Source: Euperipatoides rowelli (lineage: Eukaryota > Onychophora > Udeonychophora > Euonychophora > Peripatopsidae). From it: a stretch of DNA of 15,884 nt. The stretch lies in NCBI GenBank assembly GCA_003024985.2, contig PXIH01S0015076.1; one strand, written 5' to 3'. The translations under genes and the position numbers were made by a program. The notes below the pieces were generated by a model, which worked only from the letters and a program-made list of their open reading frames with translations, searched no databases and was not told where the DNA came from. Positions 1 to 9,724 of the stretch are shown piece after piece (position 1 is the stretch's first letter; the number at the start of each line of letters is the position of its first letter).

Positions 1-199
1 TTGGTATTAAAAATACCGGTTTATTTCATGATTGTAGAAGTCCTTAAAATATTCACATAGCTGGATGGATAATGTTCTAGCTCTGCACATTAGCTAGAAA
101 TTAATTTTTAAAAAAACAATGTGTATCAAACAGATACCGCGACGACTGCAGGGTTAATGATTTGAAGGAATCACTTTGCACATCTTTTGGTATGAACTG

Positions 200-565
200 G
201 TTTAAGAAAAACATTTTTTGTCAAATCTGAAACATTAAAGATATTGCTGTTGGGTGTGCTGGAACAGGTGGATGAAAAAGTGATTTCCATCCAATTGTTT
301 ATTGTGGATAATGCGGATGTAAACTCAATAAGGTGCAGTGAAACTATTCTACTATCAAAAAGTAGGCTCTTGCACAATTTGTTACTCTTGATCAATTTTA
401 GCATCTTATCTTTGGATATGATATTGTTAAAATAGATCCTAAACCTTTGTCATTTCAATTTAGGCTAAAACAAAGGAACTAATGAATAACTCCAAGATTT
501 TATTAACAGAATTGAGCACATGCCTGATAGAGAATGTAGTGGTGGATATGTTTAGCAGGTGTGAG
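200..565 (+). pseudogene. Ty3/Gypsy pol: RNase H relic
   Basis: This is a decayed RNase H domain of a Gypsy-type polyprotein, the domain that degrades RNA in RNA:DNA hybrids during reverse transcription. Around 215-290 one frame reads SETLKILLLGVLEQVDEK, which lines up with the family pattern of an Asp-Ala-Ser start followed by G-x-VLEQ-DE. The first catalytic Asp appears replaced (SET instead of TDAS). Near 497-560 the end of the domain is clearer: one frame gives FINRIEHMPDRE and the next NVVVDMFSR, matching the usual I-x-H-x-P-x-x-x-N-V-V-A-D-x-L-S-R end with one frameshift between them. It runs directly into the integrase relic downstream. The RT core should lie left of the window. The end motif is convincing; the start is weaker. 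Confidence 0.6.
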
Positions 566-599
566 GATGCAGCCAGTTATGGGCTCATTAATAATATTG

Positions 600-1800
600 A
601 ACTAATAGAGCCTATTTCAAATAAATTATAAAAAAATGCCAAGTGTAAAGATATTCTAAACAATATTCATCAGACTGTGTATTCAAATGAAGATTTCATT
701 CTTGATAGTGAAATAGTTTTTTAAAAAATTGAAAGTCTTTACAGTAGAGATTTGAAATTACATGTCCTGGTCCCTAGACCATTAGTCCCATTGATCATTT
801 CTTTATATCATGATAGGGGTAAGCCAGCACACTTCAGTGCTGAAGTTTTATAAGAAGTGAATCCATTATATACTTGGAAAGAATGAATTCAAATGTGAAA
901 TCATTCATTAAGTTGTCAAAGCTGCCAAAGAATGAACCTGCATTTTAAATGAGCTCATTTTCAGCCTCAGGTTCCACTTTCTTTACCATTTTCAGAAAAT
1001 ATCAATAGACTTCTTGGTCTATTGAGAAGAGTAATAACAATGGTAACAAATAACTTTTATTGTGTATATACCAGTTTATGAGGTTTCCAATAGCTATTCT
1101 GACTAGGGATAACTATAGTTAGTTACAATACCATTGATCATGTATATTCTATTCATGGGGGCAGGGAATTTATCCTTACAGATCATAAGGCTAGCTTCAC
1201 TAGTAAGCTTTTTAACTATTTTTGTGTAACACCTTTGGCATTGAGCATTTAGTCACCACTGCTTTTCATCCTCAGTCTAATGGTGTGTAAGACTTAATAG
1301 GGTGATTATTAAAATCATATCTTAATTATGTGAAGGGGCATATGATCACAGGACTACATAAATGTACTGAAGTTCCTTGTTTCTTATTGTCTGGATACAA
1401 TTCTGTAGATTGTGGGAATCAATTCAGTCTTCATTTGGAGGGGCATTGAGCACAATAAATTTACCTGGATGCATAGAGGTACTGGCTGCTTGTATGGCAG
1501 ATCTCCTTAGTATTATTAGTGAAATTTTATATATTATTGCCTCTGTTAATCTTGTAACTATAGCAATAAAGGAAAATGTTTTCCCAAGTTTACTATTGGA
1601 GAGAAAGTATTATTATTGGATTCAAGTAGCTTTATGGGGAAGAATAGGAAGTTGAAAGCAAGATACTAAAGTCCATATAGAGTGAATAAATTAAAGGGTT
1701 TGGTAAATGTAAAGATCATTAATATAACAAATTTTAAAGATGGACAAATAGTTCACATAGACAAGATAAAGCCATATTAAGAGCATTTTATGCTAAATGA
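600..1800 (+). pseudogene. Ty3/Gypsy pol: integrase relic with GPY/F module
   Basis: This is a broken integrase of an LTR retrotransposon, which would insert the cDNA copy into the host genome. Visible pieces in order are LVPRPLVPLIISLYHDRG in the zinc-binding N-terminal region (about 765-825), LTDHKASFTSKLFNYF at the second catalytic Asp (GAT 1181-1183), and, in another frame, VTTAFHPQSNG (about 1251-1284). The C-terminal GPY/F module follows at about 1594-1780 with GEKVLLLDSSSF, KLKARY, SPYRVNKLKG and IVHIDKIKPY. The catalytic Glu is not readable: a TAA stop at 1288-1290 is followed by Asp where Glu is expected. The first catalytic Asp could not be found. At least four stops or frameshifts are present, so the gene is dead. 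The DDE core and GPY/F order place it in Ty3/Gypsy rather than Ty1/Copia. Confidence 0.85.
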
Positions 1801-2015
1801 CAAATAATTTTTGTGTCAAAGAATGCATTTGATGTAATTAATTCAGCTAGAGGGAGAAAAATTATATTTTAGAGGCATGAGAAGAATCAGACAGAATGAA
1901 GATGATATGGTTTGCCTTTGAACTTAGATCTCTTTGTATCAATGAATTATTTTGCAGTTATCCCCTTAAGATAGAGAAATTAACCTAAAAATTTTTCTTC
2001 TTAAAAATTTTTTTT

Positions 2016-2025
2016 GGGGGGAGGG
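2016..2025 (+). other. Polypurine tract of the + strand Gypsy element
   Basis: The run GGGGGGAGGG follows a T-rich stretch about 215 bp after the integrase end. It has the form and place of the polypurine tract that primes plus-strand DNA synthesis. The next bases are TGTGATTATAAAA, and LTRs normally start with TG directly after this tract. The call rests on position and composition only. Confidence 0.6.
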
Positions 2026-2700
2026 TGTGATTATAAAAATTCAAAAAGTTTTTAATTATGAATTTTCCTTGATGTGTAGATAAAGTGGTCTTGCCTCTCT
2101 TGATATGGTAGTGGGAGTGGTAGGGTAGTTGCTTTCTCTATGTTAAAGGGATTGCAAGGTTCTCTAATGGATTTTAGCATATTCCTAAAAGGGTTAAAGT
2201 ATGATGAATAGCATTACTTACATTTGTCTGAGTTGTTAATATATAATAGTGCATCTAGTGTTTTTATTTTTATTTATCTTTTTCATTTGATGATGGAATT
2301 TTATTTCATCTCAATTGAGTTGAAGTTATTGTTTGTTTTTTAATTCATCCTATTGTGAAATTCCAAAAATTAGTTTATGAAAGAAATAGTATTCTTTTTA
2401 ATTCTTATTTTTTGTCTCATAAATTGAGAGGGCTTTTCTTTTGGTCTTGAGGAAGAACATGAAGGATAATGAAAATTATGCCAACTTTTTCAAGATATTG
2501 GAACTTTTATTTAATCATATCAAAGGAATTGTGAATTACATAAAAGATGAATAAAATAATTAGTATAATAACTCTTGTTCAATTTGTTATCTTTCAACTA
2601 TTACATAATCTAAAATTTTGTTTTTGAACTGTTTGAACCCTATTGAAAGAAATTGGAATATTAAAAATTTTGTTTGCATCTGAGTGTTCCTNTTTTAAAT
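2026..2700 (+). repeat. Probable 3' LTR of the + strand Gypsy element (right end uncertain)
   Basis: The sequence starts TGTG right after the polypurine tract, as an LTR should. No coding sequence is seen here. A candidate poly(A) signal AATAAA lies at 2550-2555, which is compatible with the R region of an LTR. The matching 5' LTR is outside the window, so the right boundary cannot be fixed; a terminal CA and target duplication were not identified. One N is present at 2692. Confidence 0.4.
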
Positions 2701-2727
2701 ATCACTTGCATGAAAGTTTATGGAAAG

Positions 2728-3120
2728 TTAATATTCTTTGGAATTAATTGACAGAAATAAAATCCTTTCATCAAAAACTTGTAAATTAGTAAAGAAAAAA
2801 AAACTTGTGAAACTTGGCCGAGAAATATTGCAAAACTTATATTTTTCTCTATTTTTGTACGTGTGCTCAACTTCTAAGGTCCCCTTTTTAGTTATTTTAT
2901 TTCTTGCTTGTATATAAAAAGTATCTTGGAAATTCAATAGGAGATGGGTAATGGTCGGAAAGAGTGGTACCATAGCATGTTGGGTAGGATTGTATGCACT
3001 CAGTAAGCCATTGGTATTATGACAATCCACACACAATCTTGTTTATTGCTGTGGTAAACACAGTCAGAGGTAACATGTCCTCTTGGTTCTGTGTTTCTTT
3101 GATTTATAGATAAATTATTA
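2728..3120 (-). other. Unassigned stretch downstream of the - strand Gypsy integrase
   Basis: One frame stays open for about 100 codons (3036 to 2728), preceded by Cys/His-containing text in neighbouring frames (TSDCVYHSNKQDC, then VDCHNTN). It lies directly after the GPY/F end of the - strand integrase. It could be the end of that pol, a 3' ORF, or noncoding 3' sequence. No family is recognisable, and the frame may be open by chance. Confidence 0.25.
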
Positions 3121-3179
3121 TCATCTCTATTTTTTTGCTGCTTTTAATATTTTACATTAGCTTGATTATTGTTTAATAC

Positions 3180-4150
3180 TTTTCAAAAATAATAGGAATT
3201 AAGCCTGTCTATGTGTATACTTTTAAAATCTCTTCTGTTATCAATGTTTCTCACCTGACAATTTAACACGAAACTTCTGAATACTACTCTAATAAGAACC
3301 TAAGAACCATGTTTTGAATTTGAAATTAGCCTGTGTAAGGCATGGGATCTAGTAGTAACACTGCCTATATTGTATTTCCCACTTTAGCATGGAAAACTTT
3401 TAAGGAGGACTGTATCAAATTTTCAAGCACTTGTGTGCATGCCAAGGTTATCCTTTCAGTAAGTTCCTGCATAATATCTGCAAGCACACCTGACTACATA
3501 TGTTTTAGGATTAAACTCTGTGGACGGGTGGATAGCATCAAACACATGCATAATATAGGAAGGAGATTTTTTAGTTGATCTATGCACCACAGTTTAATGC
3601 AAGAAAGAACAAAAGGCAAAATTTTGTCCCAATTAAAATAATTGTCGTTGCACAATTTCATCAAAATGTTGATGATTTTGGCATTTGCCCTCTGCGGCCC
3701 CATTGGACTGAGGGTGATATAAAGTCAGAACATGATGCATATTTAATTTTGTGTAGAGAAACCTAAAGATTTTCCCAGTCATTCGTGCTCCCTGATCAGT
3801 CACAACCCCCTGGATATTCCATATCTGGGTGAAAATGTTATGTTATTAATGTAATTGTCTGCAATCATAGAGACCTCCATGGTTTTTTTATGGTACTCCC
3901 AGTAGTGAATCTGTACAAGTTGTCCATCCACAGTATTATGTACTTATTTTTCCATCTTGTGGTAGTGAGCGGTCTAACAAAAATCCATATAAAGTTTCTC
4001 TAATGGGATACTATCAGGGCATGTTGACTGTTAAGGCACTTTAAGATATCAGTACAAACTTCTCTTTTGACAAATGTCACAAGAGAAAATGTAAGTTTAG
4101 ATGTCATTTTGAATGGTATCCCATTCAAAACTGGACCCGATTTTCCATAA
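3180..4150 (-). pseudogene. Second Ty3/Gypsy integrase relic, DDE triad still readable
   Basis: Reading leftward on the - strand, the relic begins with FSCDICQKR, the Cys-x-x-Cys end of the HHCC zinc finger (about 4060-4085). LEKLYMDF follows with the first catalytic Asp (codon 3983-3985), then VVTDQGARMTGK with the second Asp (codon 3795-3797) and YHPQSNGAAEGK with the Glu (codon 3690-3692). The second Asp and the Glu are exactly 35 codons apart with no stop between them, the classic D,D-35-E spacing. A C-terminal piece reads VRNIDNRRDFKSIHIDRLNSYY (about 3185-3260), the GPY/F-type end; it is quoted here in two overlapping halves' worth of context only as a motif. In-frame stops occur before and after the core, so it is inactive. 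It is a different copy from the + strand element and points the opposite way. Confidence 0.85.
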
Positions 4151-4359
4151 AGATTTTGTTAGAGAGAGAGGGGACTACTAATTCGAGGTATCATATGATG
4201 AATGATTTGCTTTCCTAATAGTTGAACCAGTTGGAAAAAAATTGGTAGTAAATTTCTATGGTTCTAGATAAGGGAGGTAATCGGTTTAGGGGTAAAGGAC
4301 ATAGGTTGCATTGTAGCATGTTCTAAGTATTGTGGGGAAATTTAGCTAGTTGTAAGAAT

Positions 4360-5340
4360 AATAATTGCAGTAAAATGGTTAAATTATTGTGTAATTAGTT
4401 TTTGCAATATCTCTCAAAATAGTGTACAATTATTATAAACACTAATAATTATATTCAAAATTAAAGAGATTAATGTATAACAAATACCTTTGATTTCTTT
4501 GACTAATGTTGAAAATTAGGAAAACGGTAGTGAGAAACAGACCTAAACTTGCTATGAAACATATGGTAATAACTAAGGCTGATGCTATGCGAAGTTTAAC
4601 AACAGTTATTTTAACAGAATCTTTGGGTGGTAGACCATCTAAAAAAAATTAAATTATTTAATTAGGTTTATTATGTAAAACAATATAAAGATGAAATTAA
4701 CACAATTGATTTAAAGTGTGACAGACAAAACATCACATGTTAAAAAAATTGATGTTGATATGTAACATGTAAGATTAATATAAACTTGATTCATGTCTGC
4801 TGCCATTTGAAATTATTTCATTAGTCCTACAGTCAATACAGTCATTATTATGATCAATACTTATTTAATGTAGCCTACTAATGTGTTGCACACAAGGGCC
4901 AAACAGATATTAACAATACCAAACGGTCGGCCTATAGGTTGGCTTTAACAATAATAGGCACTGGCTATGCCCATGTTTCTTGTCTGTATTTAGGGTTAAT
5001 ATTATGTATAAATGATAATTAGCTTAGGTATAAGTATATTTTAATTATCACTTTTGTTAGAGGGCATGCTTATATTTAGTTTAAAAACATTTAGGGGATG
5101 AAGAATCATGGGACATTTACCATATATAATTATGAACACGCAAGAGCCAAATCTTGATCCAGTTAATGTGAGATAAGATCAGGACATTATGTGTATTTAA
5201 TAAGGCCAACAAATATGATGTATGTACTTTGTGTTTAGTCAAATGTATAAAAACTGGCTTGTTAATAATAAGAAGCAACAGTAAATGTGCTTAGGTATTA
5301 CAGTAGTGAGAAACAATTCAGAGAACCTTTAAAACTAATC
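4360..5340. other. About 1 kb without a recognisable gene
   Basis: This AT-rich stretch lies between the start of the - strand Gypsy relic and ORF1 of the LINE. It could contain the 5' untranslated region of the LINE, since that element reads rightward from about 5343. Apart from the 48-codon ORF at 4506-4652, I see no repeat, RNA gene or coding similarity in it. Confidence 0.4.
4506..4652 (+). CDS. Small basic ORF, 48 codons, function unknown
   Basis: An uninterrupted ATG-to-TAA frame of 48 codons starts MLKIRKTVVRNRPKLAMKHM and ends GGRPSKKN. The product would be strongly basic, with Lys and Arg spread throughout, in a region where most frames are full of stops. It lies about 700 bp upstream of the LINE ORF1 on the same strand, so it could be a leader ORF of that element, a leftover of another element, or chance. 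No family is recognised. Confidence 0.2.
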   Translation: MLKIRKTVVRNRPKLAMKHMVITKADAMRSLTTVILTESLGGRPSKKN

Positions 5341-5342
5341 AC

Positions 5343-6500
5343 ATGTTCCAGATGGTGGATACCACACATCTTGATATTCTTAGAACAAAGATACCTGTAT
5401 CTAATTGGCACAAAAAAGTTAAAAGAAAATATACAAAACTTTGACACCAAGATGGCNAATCATTAAGAAAATTCTGAAAAATATATTCGTCTCCTAAAAA
5501 GATTGAAATATTGGAACTCCAATTTTCAACCGGTTTATGATGGCAAAATTGAACTATCACAGATAGTCAAACATATTGTTACCTTGGTGGGTAGAGATGG
5601 AATTGCTTCACTATATTTTCCAAGGAATTTGAGTTATTACGGCATTGACTTTAACACTGGAAAGATAAAAGAAATAGTTGAAAATACTTTCAAATGTTTG
5701 CTGGCTACCAGGTAATACCACTACATGGGGAAACCTGTACTCAAAAATAGACATCCGAGCACATTGGCTCTTTTATGGACAAAACATTGATAAGTTAAAA
5801 TTGGAACTTAAAAATACATAAAAATTATTAAGATAGAGAACAAAAGCTATAAATCTGGAGTAATAGCCATTAATGATTTCCCAAAAGAAAACATCACAAA
5901 GTAACAAATTCCACAATTACTCAAAATTTGGAATAGGACAACACTATTTACGGTTAAGGGAAAGCAACCTACTGTATATGTCTAAATTGTAACAATTTGG
6001 GGCATAAGTTGTCCGATTGTAAACTAAAAAAAAATGTAAACAGTGTTTCGCCTTCTATGAGGGAGAACACGCTAACTGTATTGGCAATGGGAGAAAGCTT
6101 CCATTAAGCATCACTCTTTAAGCCAAAAGAGCAAGCAATTTTAGATTTTGAAGTAGAAGAAGCAGATCAAGAAGAAAAAAACAACAAAAAAAAAACAACA
6201 CCGAAAATTGATGTTCAAAATACTGATCTGGTACCCCTAAATCTTAGTAATGCTAGTGCTCTTGCAAAAGCTTGGAGCGAATATTTAATAGAGCCTGAAC
6301 CTGTCTTTGGACTTTGTCAGAAGCAAGTGGATGAAAACATAGCAGCAACGAGGAAGTAGAAAAAATGGATGATGCAGAAACAGTAACTCTGGAGGAGTTT
6401 TACAGAAATAACCCACCCTCAAAAATGGAACTTAGATGGTCTTTAAGAAGAAAATTGAAGGTAGGTCAGTTAGAATTTGATAAGGGGAAAAAAGTCTAGT
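5343..6500 (+). pseudogene. LINE ORF1 relic: gag-like nucleic-acid-binding protein with zinc knuckles
   Basis: This encodes the RNA-binding, gag-like protein of a non-LTR retrotransposon. Coding text starts at the ATG at 5343-5345 (MFQMVDTTHLDILRTKIP) and continues in shifting frames, including KIELSQIVKHIVTLVGRDG (about 5530-5600). A perfect C-x2-C-x4-H-x4-C zinc knuckle (CLNCNNLGHKLSDC) is at 5979-6020. One frameshift in a run of A leads to a second, looser Cys/His cluster (CKQCFAFYEGEHANC) at 6035-6079. The end is Lys- and Glu-rich and runs to about 6500. Two zinc clusters after an N-terminal domain fit the ORF1 of I-, Jockey- or R-type LINEs; I cannot choose among them. Several stops, frameshifts and an N (5457) show that it is dead. 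Confidence 0.75.
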
Positions 6501-6617
6501 ATTGAATTAGATAGTAATTTTCAAATGTAGTGTCATTGATGATTTGATCTCAGCCATAAAATAAATTTGGTTTGCTAAGATTTTACTTGTATTTAGGCTT
6601 TCATATTAACAATATCA

Positions 6618-7551
6618 ATGTTTGGTGTCCATAATATACAAATTAATTCAATCAATGTACAAACTTTAAATAATATAGTCAATAATAAGGTTAAATTTAA
6701 ATCAATATTAGCTAATTCCCAACATTTATATGTTTTCAGGAAACCAGGTGAAATAAAACTGATTCTAACAATATATGGAGGACTCTCACGCCAGACTATG
6801 TTATCTTTGAAAATCGACAAAATGTGAAGTCATTGGGTTTAGCAATTGCAGTAGAAAAGAAACACCATCACTTGATCAAAAAAGTGACTTAATAAAGAAA
6901 AGAGTCATGGCGGTATATATTCTAATAAATGACACAGAGCTGGTCATAATTAACGTTCACTCACCAATTCTTTCACAAGAACAAAGGTGTTTTTATTCAG
7001 ACTTCCAAAGAATAGGGTAAAATCAAAATAAGTTTTTTATAATAGCAGGAGACTTTAATATAAACTCGTTGCATAAAGAAAAACAATGTTCCCTTTTTTT
7101 CTCGCCATTTAAATCTAATAGATTTGGTGACAGTTTTAAATTTGAACAGAATCCACACTACATATGATGGGAGAACTAGCAATAGGCTAGACAGAATATT
7201 AATTTCTGATGTCAAAAAATGGGCTTTTTGTATGGATTTTAAAAATGTACCATACTCGGATGATCGGATCACATAATGATAATTATGCGGGTGCGAATTA
7301 ATAAATCTTACAGGCAGAATTGGTTCAGGAGAGGTCTAATTCCTCAAATTGAATATTCATCACTTGATTTATTTAACACAACTTTGAATAGAGAGTATTT
7401 TGATTTACTGAAAGTGTGGGATGACTTTACTTCTTGGCCTCTGTTTAAAAATTTGCTTTACTGTTTTTTTAGTGAACAAAAAGAGAGAAGTGAATAGGGG
7501 GATAATTAAGGAAATCAATGATAAAACAATAGTGGTTAATCAAGAGAGCTA
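6618..7551 (+). pseudogene. LINE ORF2 relic: APE-type endonuclease domain, reverse transcriptase missing
   Basis: This is the N-terminal endonuclease of a LINE ORF2, which nicks target DNA to prime reverse transcription. The family motifs appear in order across several frames: INSINVQTLNN (about 6645-6675), FQETR with the catalytic Glu (about 6737), VIINVHSP (about 6943-6966), IIAGDFNIN with the Asp/Asn pair (7042-7065), TSNRLDRILIS (about 7173-7210) and PYSDDRIT (about 7250-7275). The last motif is normally SDH; here the His codon is GAT (7262-7264), so the catalytic His is lost. A linker with many Lys and Glu residues follows, and coding text ends at about 7551 where the capsid relic of the opposite strand begins. 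No reverse transcriptase is present. Confidence 0.85.
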
Positions 7552-8409
7552 GTTTTTTAGGAATTTGTCCAAAAAATAAATTATCTTGAGCTGTATTATG
7601 CATACCAGCCAGAATGGAAATCATTTTACATATGGTACGATCCATAGGATATTTAGCTGATGCTTTTAATAATGCATGAGCATGGCCTAATAGAACTGAA
7701 GGGGAGATAATTACTTTACGTACATACAATTTACATTCTTCTATTTGTATTTTATATGCTTCAGCTACTTCATCTGTCATTAAACAAAATGTATTAATAT
7801 TTCTATTCAAACATAATTTCATATTCACTCCATTAAGTAAATATGTAGATAGAAAAAATATATCACTATGAATAGGTCCCATGAGTTCCACACTTTTACT
7901 ATTTTTAAAAAATTCAGTTCTTTTTTTAAAACCATCATTTTTAGCATCTACACACTCCATGTTTCCTGCAGTATCTTTAAAAAATAATGCANTGGTGAGT
8001 TGTATGGTGATAGCATCTTCTCCGTAATTCAATAATGTTTCAATCAGAGCTTGATAGGGTAGTATGGGTTGGTGTGGGAGATGATAGTATCATTCATACT
8101 TGCACTAATTTCATTGAATAATGAATGAAGTAATAAATTTATCGGAGCTACATTATTTTCTGGTTTTAAATCTTCACCTTTCCCATTCACAATTTTACAT
8201 TTAATGTAAAGTCTTGTATGGTTTAAATCTATATATTGTTCACCACTCGCAGAAATGAGGAAATCGATAGGTGCCAAAGCTTTTAAGGAAGTTACTGGAA
8301 TATACTCCACCCATTGGCCTTTTAAAATTGATGTTTGAGTACCTGGTACAGTAAATAGATCCAATTCGGATTTAGCATACTAGGAGGAACGTTGATTGAT
8401 TAAAGACAT
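7552..8409 (-). pseudogene. Polinton/adintovirus major-capsid-like protein (F54H12.2-like), C-terminally truncated
   Basis: This is the N-terminal part, about 286 codons, of the F54H12.2-like family found in Polinton/Maverick elements and thought to be their double jelly-roll major capsid protein. The ATG at 8409 starts MSLINQRSS, then an in-frame TAG (8380-8382), then KSELDLFTVPGTQTSI; both halves fit the family start, so the TAG is a nonsense mutation. Further family features are GQWVEYIPVTSL, YIDLNHTRLYIKCKI and, after a frameshift near 8050, LLNYGEDA, ALFFKDTAG, GFKKR, LYVRKVIISPSVLLGHA and DNLFFGQIPKK. Similarity stops at about 7552, at the LINE, so the C-terminal part is gone. One N lies at 7992. 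Family membership is secure from motif memory; the capsid role comes from published Polinton work and is less certain. Confidence 0.8.
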
Positions 8410-8464
8410 TTTTTATAAGAATATATTTTTAATGGTAGATTTCCTCTTCTCTTACAAAATCTTT

Positions 8465-8828
8465 TTAATAATGATGCAGTTGAACATAAACGTTTCCTTT
8501 ATTCTTTTTAGTAGAGTGAGATCTTTTTCTTTTTCTACCACCCTCTTGATTCATAATAAGGGATGATTTTTTTGCCCGATATCTTGCATGACATCACTAG
8601 TGACATCTTTAGCTGCGGTCATAAGATAAGGTTTTAATGTAGTAGCAGCTTTACTTATTTTAGGTGCTATGTATCTTACTCCTTTACTCATTAGAGGGAC
8701 TGCTTTCTAAATAAACTACTGAAAAAGGATCCCTAAACATAGCCATACTGTACTGGACTTCCTCGGAATACATCAAAATCGCCACCACCTACTTGTCTAA
8801 CTTAATAGTCTATATACGGATTAGTCAT
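8465..8828 (-). pseudogene. Small basic pX-like virion protein relic
   Basis: This short gene sits between the minor and major capsid genes. The ATG at 8828 gives MTNPYIDY, a stop, then RQVGGGDFDVFRGSPVQYGY. After a frameshift a hydrophobic/helical part follows (KAVPLMSKGVRYIAPK, then TAAKDVTSDVMQDIG), and after another shift a basic tail GGRKRKRSHSTKKNKG that looks like a nuclear-localisation or DNA-binding signal. Polinton and adintovirus clusters often carry a gene of this plan, Gly-rich start, amphipathic middle and Lys/Arg-rich tail, compared with adenovirus core or pX-type proteins. It starts only 2 nt after the minor-capsid stop and ends 55 nt before the major-capsid ATG, as in a compact viral cluster. 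At least two stops and two frameshifts make it non-functional. Confidence 0.65.
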
Positions 8829-8830
8829 GA

Positions 8831-9724
8831 TTATTCAAAATAAAGTGAATGATGTAAACAAAAATGAAGTTTTAATAGAACTTTTCCGTAACTGAATATG
8901 ATTGGAGCCCCTGTGTCATCTCTGATGTCTATTTCTATAGTTTTGAATAATTGTCTAGGTATGGGTAAATAATGAGGGATATCAAACCTTTTATTGATCA
9001 TACAATTTTGCTTTTTAGTGTCTATGGGTATAGTACAAAAAAGCCTAGCATGTGTATCACCTACTACTTGTCGATTGATGACACCAGAATAAAGAAATAA
9101 ACTATACATGCCTCTACTTATAACATTAGGAGAAGTAGTTACTTTTTTCATCTCTTTGAAATCCTTATAGAAAAATGTAGTTAAATTTTGTTTCTTCATA
9201 CTGATTAGTGAAGGAACCATTTCAATATAGGATGTATTTTTAAATTCATCTACTATAGCTTCTGCAAATCCTAGAAGTCTGCATACATGTTGTGAGAGTT
9301 GTATTTCTGAAAAAGTATAAATTTTTCCAGATCTATTAAGGTTGAGTTGAGTAGAGCTTCCTCTAATACATGTTTTTAAACTAAAAGGTTGAATTTCAAA
9401 TTCAAATTGAGTAGATTTAATAGCTTTATTAATAGCATCTATAAGTTCTTTAATGCTAGTATAGATCCCTGCAGTGATAATAAATTTTTCAACATGCAGT
9501 CCAATATTATCCCTTCCAAATTTATAAAGAAAATAAATTTCATTATTATTTTCATTTCTAGTATATCAAGTTTGTGGATATTGAATTTCAGCTACTCCTA
9601 CTTCATAATTAGCTCCTATTAAATCTAATGTCTTGGAAAGTTTAATTTTAAAATTTTGTGGTTTATTCTTAAGATAATATTCCATACAACTGTTGGAAGG
9701 TAAGGTAATTTAAAAATGAGTCAT
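8831..9724 (-). pseudogene. Polinton minor capsid (penton-like, single jelly-roll) protein, two nonsense mutations
   Basis: A single frame of 298 codons spans the whole gene with no frameshift and only two internal stops: TAA at codon 5 (9710-9712) and TGA at codon 53 (9566-9568), where the family usually has Trp. The start MTHF, stop, ITLPSNSCMEYY, then NYEVGVAEIQYPQT is the conserved beginning of the Polinton minor capsid family. The C-terminal part RQVVGDTHARLFCTIPIDTK and FKTIEIDIRDDTGAP is its other hallmark. The length fits a full copy. In related elements this protein forms the vertices of the virion. The ATG at 9724 was chosen because the TGA of the integrase overlaps it (ATGA), and the family motif begins right there. 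It is the best-preserved gene in the window. Confidence 0.85.

Noticed and set aside
3-17. Short palindrome GGTATT-AAA-AATACC at the left edge
   Set aside because: A 6-bp stem in AT-rich DNA is expected by chance and has no associated feature.
1377-1655. + strand 92-codon frame
   Set aside because: It crosses the integrase relic out of frame; the GPY/F module is read in another frame.
2728-3036. - strand frame beginning MCVDCHNTN, reminiscent of the RT motif MCVDYRxLN
   Set aside because: It lies after the integrase end of the same-strand Gypsy relic, where RT cannot be, and the residues that follow do not match RT.
9389-9622. + strand 77-codon frame
   Set aside because: It is the complement of the minor-capsid gene and has no motifs of its own.
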